Below are positions 60,390 to 64,000 of a stretch of 64,000 bases of DNA, piece after piece (the first letter of the stretch is position 1; the number at the start of each line of letters is the position of its first letter). Position numbers and translations under genes: made by a program. A model generated the notes under the pieces. It had not been told where the DNA came from. It did no database searches and saw nothing but the letters and a program-made list of their open reading frames with translations. Origin of the DNA: Xanthobacter autotrophicus (GTDB lineage Bacteria; Pseudomonadota; Alphaproteobacteria; Rhizobiales; Xanthobacteraceae); assembly GCF_043194295.1 (NCBI RefSeq), contig NZ_JBAFVK010000001.1. The stretch is one strand, 5' to 3'.

Positions 60390-62282
60390 ATGGTACTTCA
60401 GACCCTTCGTAAGGGCGCGTCCGGCTGGATCGCCAAGATCTTCCTCGTCATCCTCACGCTCAGCTTCCTGGTGTGGGGCATCGCGGACGTGTTCCGTGGC
60501 ATGGGCGCGACTGCGGTGGCGAGCGTCGGCTCCACCGAGATTTCCGCCGATGCGTTCCGGCGCCAGTATCTCGATCAGCTCCAGCAGATCAGCCGCCGTG
60601 CCGGCCGTCCGATCACGCCGGACCAGGCCCGTGCCTTCGGCCTCGACCGCCAGATCCTCAACCAGATGATCGCCGACGCCACGCTGGACGAACAGGCCTC
60701 CCGCCTCGCCCTCGCCGTGTCAGACGAGCAGATCGCGCGCGAGATCGCCGAAAACCCCAATTTCCGCCGCCCTGGGGCGACCAGCTTCGATCCGGCCTAT
60801 TTCCAGCAGTTGCTGCGCTCCAACAATCTCACCGAACAGCGTTTCGTGGCCTCCGAGCGCCAGCGCGCCGTGCGCGACCAGCTGCTGAAGTCGCTGGGCG
60901 CCGGTGTGGCGGTGCCGCAGGTGCTCATCGAAGCGGTGGGCCGCTTTGAGAACGAGACGCGTACCGCCTCCTACGTGCGCGTCACCCCGGCGGCCGCCGG
61001 CCCCCTCGCCGCTCCCACGGACGAGGTGCTGCGCACCTATTTCGACGCTCACAAGGTCACCTTCCGCGCCCCGGAGTACCGCAAGATCAGCGTTCTGGCG
61101 CTGACTCCAGTGACGCTCGCCGCCGCCGAGACGGTGACGGACGCCGACGCCAAGGCCGATTACGAGCGCAACCTCGCCCGCTTCGGCACGCCCGAGCGCC
61201 GCGAGGTGCAGCAGATCGTCTTCACCTCCGCCGCCGATGCCCAGGCGGCCGACGAGAAGATCAAGGCCGGCGCGAGCTTCGCCGATATCGCCGCCGGGCG
61301 CGGCTTGACCGCCAAGGACACCGACCTCGGCCTCGTGGCGAAGTCCGCCATCCTCGATCCGAAGATCGCCGATGCCGCCTTCGCCATGCCCGAGGGCGCG
61401 GTGAGTGTGGTTGAGGGCCGCTTTGGCACCGTGCTGGTGCATGTCACCAAGATCGAACCCGGCGCCCGCCAGCCGTTCGAGGCCGTGAAGGACCAGATCA
61501 TCGCCGACCTGCGCCTTGATCGCGCCCGCCGGGCTCTGCTCGACAAGCACGACCAGGTGGAGGACGAGCGCGCCTCCGGCTCCACCCTCGCCGAAGTGGC
61601 GCAGAAGCTCGGCCTCAAGCTCCAGACCTTCGACGCGGTGGACCGCTCCGGCCACACCCCGGCCGGTGACCCGGCCGACGTGCCCGGCGGCGCGGACGTG
61701 CTGTCCGGCGCCTTCGCTGCCCAGCCGGGGGTCGAGACCGACACCGTCCAGCTGCCGCAGAACGGCGGTTTCGTCTGGTACGAGACCAATGCCATCACGG
61801 CAGCCAGCGACCGCACCTTCGAGGAGGCCAAGGCCGCCGTCACCGTCCGCTGGACCGAGGCGGAGACCGAGAAGGCGGTGGAGGCCAAGGCCACCGCCCT
61901 CCTCGACAAGGCCAAGGCCGGGACCCCGCTGGCCCAGGTGGCCGCCGAGGCGGACCTGCCGCTCCAGATCGCCGACAGCCTGCGTCGCGGCCGTGCCGCC
62001 GGGCCGTTCAGCGCCGAGAGCATCGCCAGCGTGTTCGACGTGAAGGAAGGCGGCTTCGGTGTCGCGCTCGGTGCCACCGAGCCCGACCGCATCGTCTTCG
62101 AGGTGACCAAGATCATGGTGCCGCCGCCGGACATGGACACCTCGCGCGCCTCGGCCGAGCTGTCGCGCCAGATCGAGAACGACGTGTTGCTGCAGTATCT
62201 TTCCGCCATCCAGAAGGACATCGGCGTGAAGATCAACGACAAGCTCTTCGCCCAGGCCACGGGCGCGGGCGCGACCAACTGA
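60390..62282 (+). CDS. PpiD-type peptidyl-prolyl isomerase / periplasmic chaperone
   Basis: 630 residues with a single N-terminal membrane anchor (WIAKIFLVILTLSFLVWGIAD), a SurA_N-like chaperone region (about 40-170), and a parvulin-type domain (about 265-360: RREVQQIVFTSAADAQAADE, GLVAKSAILDPKIADAAFAM, VEGRFGTVLVHVTKIEPG). Residues after that form a second chaperone-like half. This is the PpiD layout: inner-membrane-anchored folding factor for secreted and outer-membrane proteins. The parvulin core is divergent and may lack isomerase activity. The trpE start follows within 15 nt. Confidence 0.88.
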   Translation: MVLQTLRKGASGWIAKIFLVILTLSFLVWGIADVFRGMGATAVASVGSTEISADAFRRQYLDQLQQISRRAGRPITPDQARAFGLDRQILNQMIADATLDEQASRLALAVSDEQIAREIAENPNFRRPGATSFDPAYFQQLLRSNNLTEQRFVASERQRAVRDQLLKSLGAGVAVPQVLIEAVGRFENETRTASYVRVTPAAAGPLAAPTDEVLRTYFDAHKVTFRAPEYRKISVLALTPVTLAAAETVTDADAKADYERNLARFGTPERREVQQIVFTSAADAQAADEKIKAGASFADIAAGRGLTAKDTDLGLVAKSAILDPKIADAAFAMPEGAVSVVEGRFGTVLVHVTKIEPGARQPFEAVKDQIIADLRLDRARRALLDKHDQVEDERASGSTLAEVAQKLGLKLQTFDAVDRSGHTPAGDPADVPGGADVLSGAFAAQPGVETDTVQLPQNGGFVWYETNAITAASDRTFEEAKAAVTVRWTEAETEKAVEAKATALLDKAKAGTPLAQVAAEADLPLQIADSLRRGRAAGPFSAESIASVFDVKEGGFGVALGATEPDRIVFEVTKIMVPPPDMDTSRASAELSRQIENDVLLQYLSAIQKDIGVKINDKLFAQATGAGATN

Positions 62283-62296
62283 AGGTGGGCCACAGC

Positions 62297-63808
62297 GTGA
62301 ACGCACCCACCGATTTCGACCTCTTCACCTCGCGCTACCTGAAGGGCGAGGCGCAGGTGGTCTCCACTACCCTGGTGGCCGACCTGGAAACCCCGGTCTC
62401 GGCCTTCCTGAAGCTCGCCGGTGACACCCCCAACGCCTTCCTCCTCGAATCGGTGGAGGGCGGGCAGACGCGCGGGCGCTATTCCATGATCGGGCTCGCG
62501 CCCGACCTCATCTTCCGCGCCTCCGGCGACACGGCGGAGATCAACCGCACGCCGGCGACGGACAAGGACGCTTTCGTCCTCTGCCCCGAGCCGCCGCTGA
62601 AGGCGCTGCGCACCCTCCTCGCCGAATCGGCCATCGACCTGCCGGCCGGCGCCCCGCCCATGGCGGCGGGCGTGTTCGGCTATCTCGGCTACGACATGGT
62701 GCGGCAGATGGAGAAGCTGGCCCCCGCCAAGCCCGATCCCATCGGCGTGCCCGAGGCCCTGCTCATCCGCCCCACCCTCATGGTGGTGTTCGACGCGGTG
62801 AAGGACGAATTGACCGCCGTCACCCCGGTGCGCCCGAAGGAGGGCGTCTCCCCCCGCGCGGCCTATGAGGCGGCGCTGGAGCGGCTCGACCAGGTGGTGG
62901 CGGGGCTCGACCGTGCCATCGCCCATCCTGCGCCGGAGCCGTTCCACGGCGAGGTGGTACCGGTCTCCAACACCGATGCCGACGAATTCTGCGCCATGGT
63001 GGACAAGGCCAAGGACTACATCCGCGCCGGCGACATCTTCCAGGTGGTGCTGTCGCAGCGCTTCGAGAGCCCGTTCACCCTGCCGCCCTTCGCCCTCTAC
63101 CGGGCGCTCAGGCGCGTGAACCCGGCGCCGTTCCTGGTCTATCTCAACTTCGACGGCTTCTCCGTGGTGTGTTCTTCACCTGAGATCCTGGTGCGGCTAC
63201 GCGGCGGGCAGGTGACCATCCGTCCCATCGCCGGCACCCGCAAGCGCGGCGCCAGCCATGTGGAGGACGACGCTCTGGCCGCCGAGCTTCTCGCCGATCC
63301 CAAGGAGCGCGCCGAGCACCTCATGCTGCTGGACCTCGGCCGCAACGATGCCGGGCGGGTCTCGCAGATCGGCACGGTGAAGGTGACCGACAGCTTCTTC
63401 ATCGAGCGCTACAGTCAGGTGATGCACATCGTCTCCAACGTGGAAGGCACGCTGGACCCGCGCTTCGACGCGGTGGATGCGCTGGCCGCCGGCTTCCCCG
63501 CCGGCACCGTCTCCGGCTCGCCCAAGGTGCGCGCCATGGAGATCATCGATGAGCTGGAGAAGGACAAGCGCGGCATCTATGCCGGCGCCATCGGCTATTT
63601 CGGTGCCAATGGCGAGATGGACACCTGCATCGTCCTGCGCACCGCCGTGGTGAAGGACGGCCGCATGTATGTGCAGGCCGGCGCCGGCATCGTCTACGAC
63701 TCGGTGCCCGAGAGCGAGCAGCAGGAATGCGTGAACAAGGCCAAGGCCCTGTTCCGCGCCGGGGAAGAGGCGGTGCGCTTCGCCGCCCGCGCCGGCAAGG
63801 GGCAGTGA
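62297..63808 (+). CDS. trpE: Anthranilate synthase component I
   Basis: Converts chorismate to anthranilate with the TrpG glutaminase, the first step of tryptophan synthesis. The 503-residue protein has the feedback-binding segment LLESVEGGQTRGRYSMIG, DIFQVVLSQRFESPF, PFLVYLNFDGFSVVCSSPEI, RPIAGTRKRGA, LLDLGRNDAGRVS and GTVSGSPKVRAMEIIDELE, all conserved. The start is the GTG at 62297, with gaaggtggg about 7 nt before it; the GTG at 62285 is an alternative. It follows the ppiD gene with no room for a trp leader or attenuator. It is TrpE only, not the TrpE(G) fusion found in some rhizobia. trpG is not within the last 190 bases. Confidence 0.95.
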   Translation: MNAPTDFDLFTSRYLKGEAQVVSTTLVADLETPVSAFLKLAGDTPNAFLLESVEGGQTRGRYSMIGLAPDLIFRASGDTAEINRTPATDKDAFVLCPEPPLKALRTLLAESAIDLPAGAPPMAAGVFGYLGYDMVRQMEKLAPAKPDPIGVPEALLIRPTLMVVFDAVKDELTAVTPVRPKEGVSPRAAYEAALERLDQVVAGLDRAIAHPAPEPFHGEVVPVSNTDADEFCAMVDKAKDYIRAGDIFQVVLSQRFESPFTLPPFALYRALRRVNPAPFLVYLNFDGFSVVCSSPEILVRLRGGQVTIRPIAGTRKRGASHVEDDALAAELLADPKERAEHLMLLDLGRNDAGRVSQIGTVKVTDSFFIERYSQVMHIVSNVEGTLDPRFDAVDALAAGFPAGTVSGSPKVRAMEIIDELEKDKRGIYAGAIGYFGANGEMDTCIVLRTAVVKDGRMYVQAGAGIVYDSVPESEQQECVNKAKALFRAGEEAVRFAARAGKGQ

Positions 63809-64000
63809 AGGCCATGGATGCGCGCCAGTTCAATGCACAGGCCGCGTCGCCGCTGGTTCGGAATGGGCGCGCGAGCATGGCCGGCGTCGTGGCGGCCCGA
63901 TGGCGTGGGCAGCGCCGCACCCCCTTCGCCGCCCTTGCTTGACCACCCGCCGGGCCACGCATTAAGCCCGGAAATCCCGAGATCCTCGGGGCCTGGAGTG
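63809..64000. other. Region downstream of trpE, no supported gene
   Basis: 192 bases to the window edge. An open frame from an ATG at 63814 encodes 42 Arg/Ala-rich residues, with no recognisable family. An inverted repeat (gaaatcccgagatcc) lies near 63970. Likely upstream region of the next trp gene. Confidence 0.3.

Noticed and set aside
62283..62296. trp leader peptide or attenuator before trpE
   Set aside because: Only 14 nt separate the ppiD stop from the trpE start; there is no space for a leader peptide or attenuator hairpins.
63814..63942. Small open frame after trpE
   Set aside because: 42 Arg/Ala-rich codons, without a recognisable ribosome binding site or family; probably leader sequence of the next gene.

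Overview
The window is a stretch of high-G+C (roughly two thirds G+C by eye) core chromosome from an alphaproteobacterium of the order Hyphomicrobiales (Rhizobiales). The gene orders bamA-lpxD-fabZ-lpxA-lpxI-lpxB, nagZ-scpA-scpB-tatABC-serS-surE, dusB(nifR3)-ntrBC-ntrYX ... hfq-hflX and DUF177-plsX-fabH-ihfA-merR all fit that order. The NdvB/NdvC-like glucan genes and LpxI (rather than LpxH) point towards the Xanthobacter/Azorhizobium/Bradyrhizobium side. Genus is inference. I see no prophage, insertion sequence, integrase, CRISPR array or rRNA; the only RNA gene found is one tRNA-Pro(GGG).

Layout. 1-5336: 3' end of bamA, then a tightly overlapping lipid A operon (lpxD, fabZ, lpxA, lpxI, lpxB). 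5337-7596: a bidirectional terminator, then gltA and mobA on the minus strand. 7690-13356: a glucan locus with a GH17-GT2 fusion glucan synthase (NdvB-like), a small exported protein, a divergent GH17 membrane protein (NdvC-like) and a small membrane protein. 13517-16846: glmU and glmS (UDP-GlcNAc supply). 16883-20476: recG, a YbaN-family gene and an FkbM methyltransferase, minus strand. 20598-24164: pcm, a DUF900 lipoprotein hydrolase and an NlpD-like LysM/LytM lipoprotein with a degenerate active site. 24267-32435: nagZ, scpA, scpB, an orphan ABC ATPase, tatABC, serS and surE. 32464-33675: ispDF, divergent from the nitrogen-regulation block dusB, ntrB, ntrC, ntrY, ntrX (33848-41429), which is followed by trkA, a trkH-like gene, a methyltransferase, dat, hfq and hflX (to 48210). 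48298-52143: mazG, tsaA/trmO, an MBL-fold hydrolase, tRNA-Pro and rlpA. 52415-58710 (minus): a very long MerR regulator, ihfA, fabH, plsX, DUF177 and a ubiquinol-cytochrome c chaperone. 58908 to the end: bamE, tpiA (minus), ppiD and trpE.

How the genes work together. Much of the window serves the envelope: lipid A synthesis, outer-membrane assembly (BamA, BamE, PpiD), peptidoglycan recycling and splitting (NagZ, NlpD-like, RlpA), Tat export, UDP-GlcNAc synthesis and periplasmic glucan. A second theme is nitrogen and stress control (DusB, NtrBC, NtrYX, Hfq).

The most unusual observation is in serS. Between the conserved segment ending in EEDQFF and the PTAEV loop, the gene carries an in-frame insert of about 78 codons. 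The insert and its left flank are strikingly AT-rich (about 36% G+C over 30601-30750 by hand count) and use AGA, CTA, ATA and TTG codons. The gene is also bracketed on both sides by REP-like palindromic repeats. Other points of note are a MerR protein with a disordered linker of about 600 residues, imperfect 31-nt direct repeats in the divergent glucan promoter region, and the separation of pcm and nlpD from surE.
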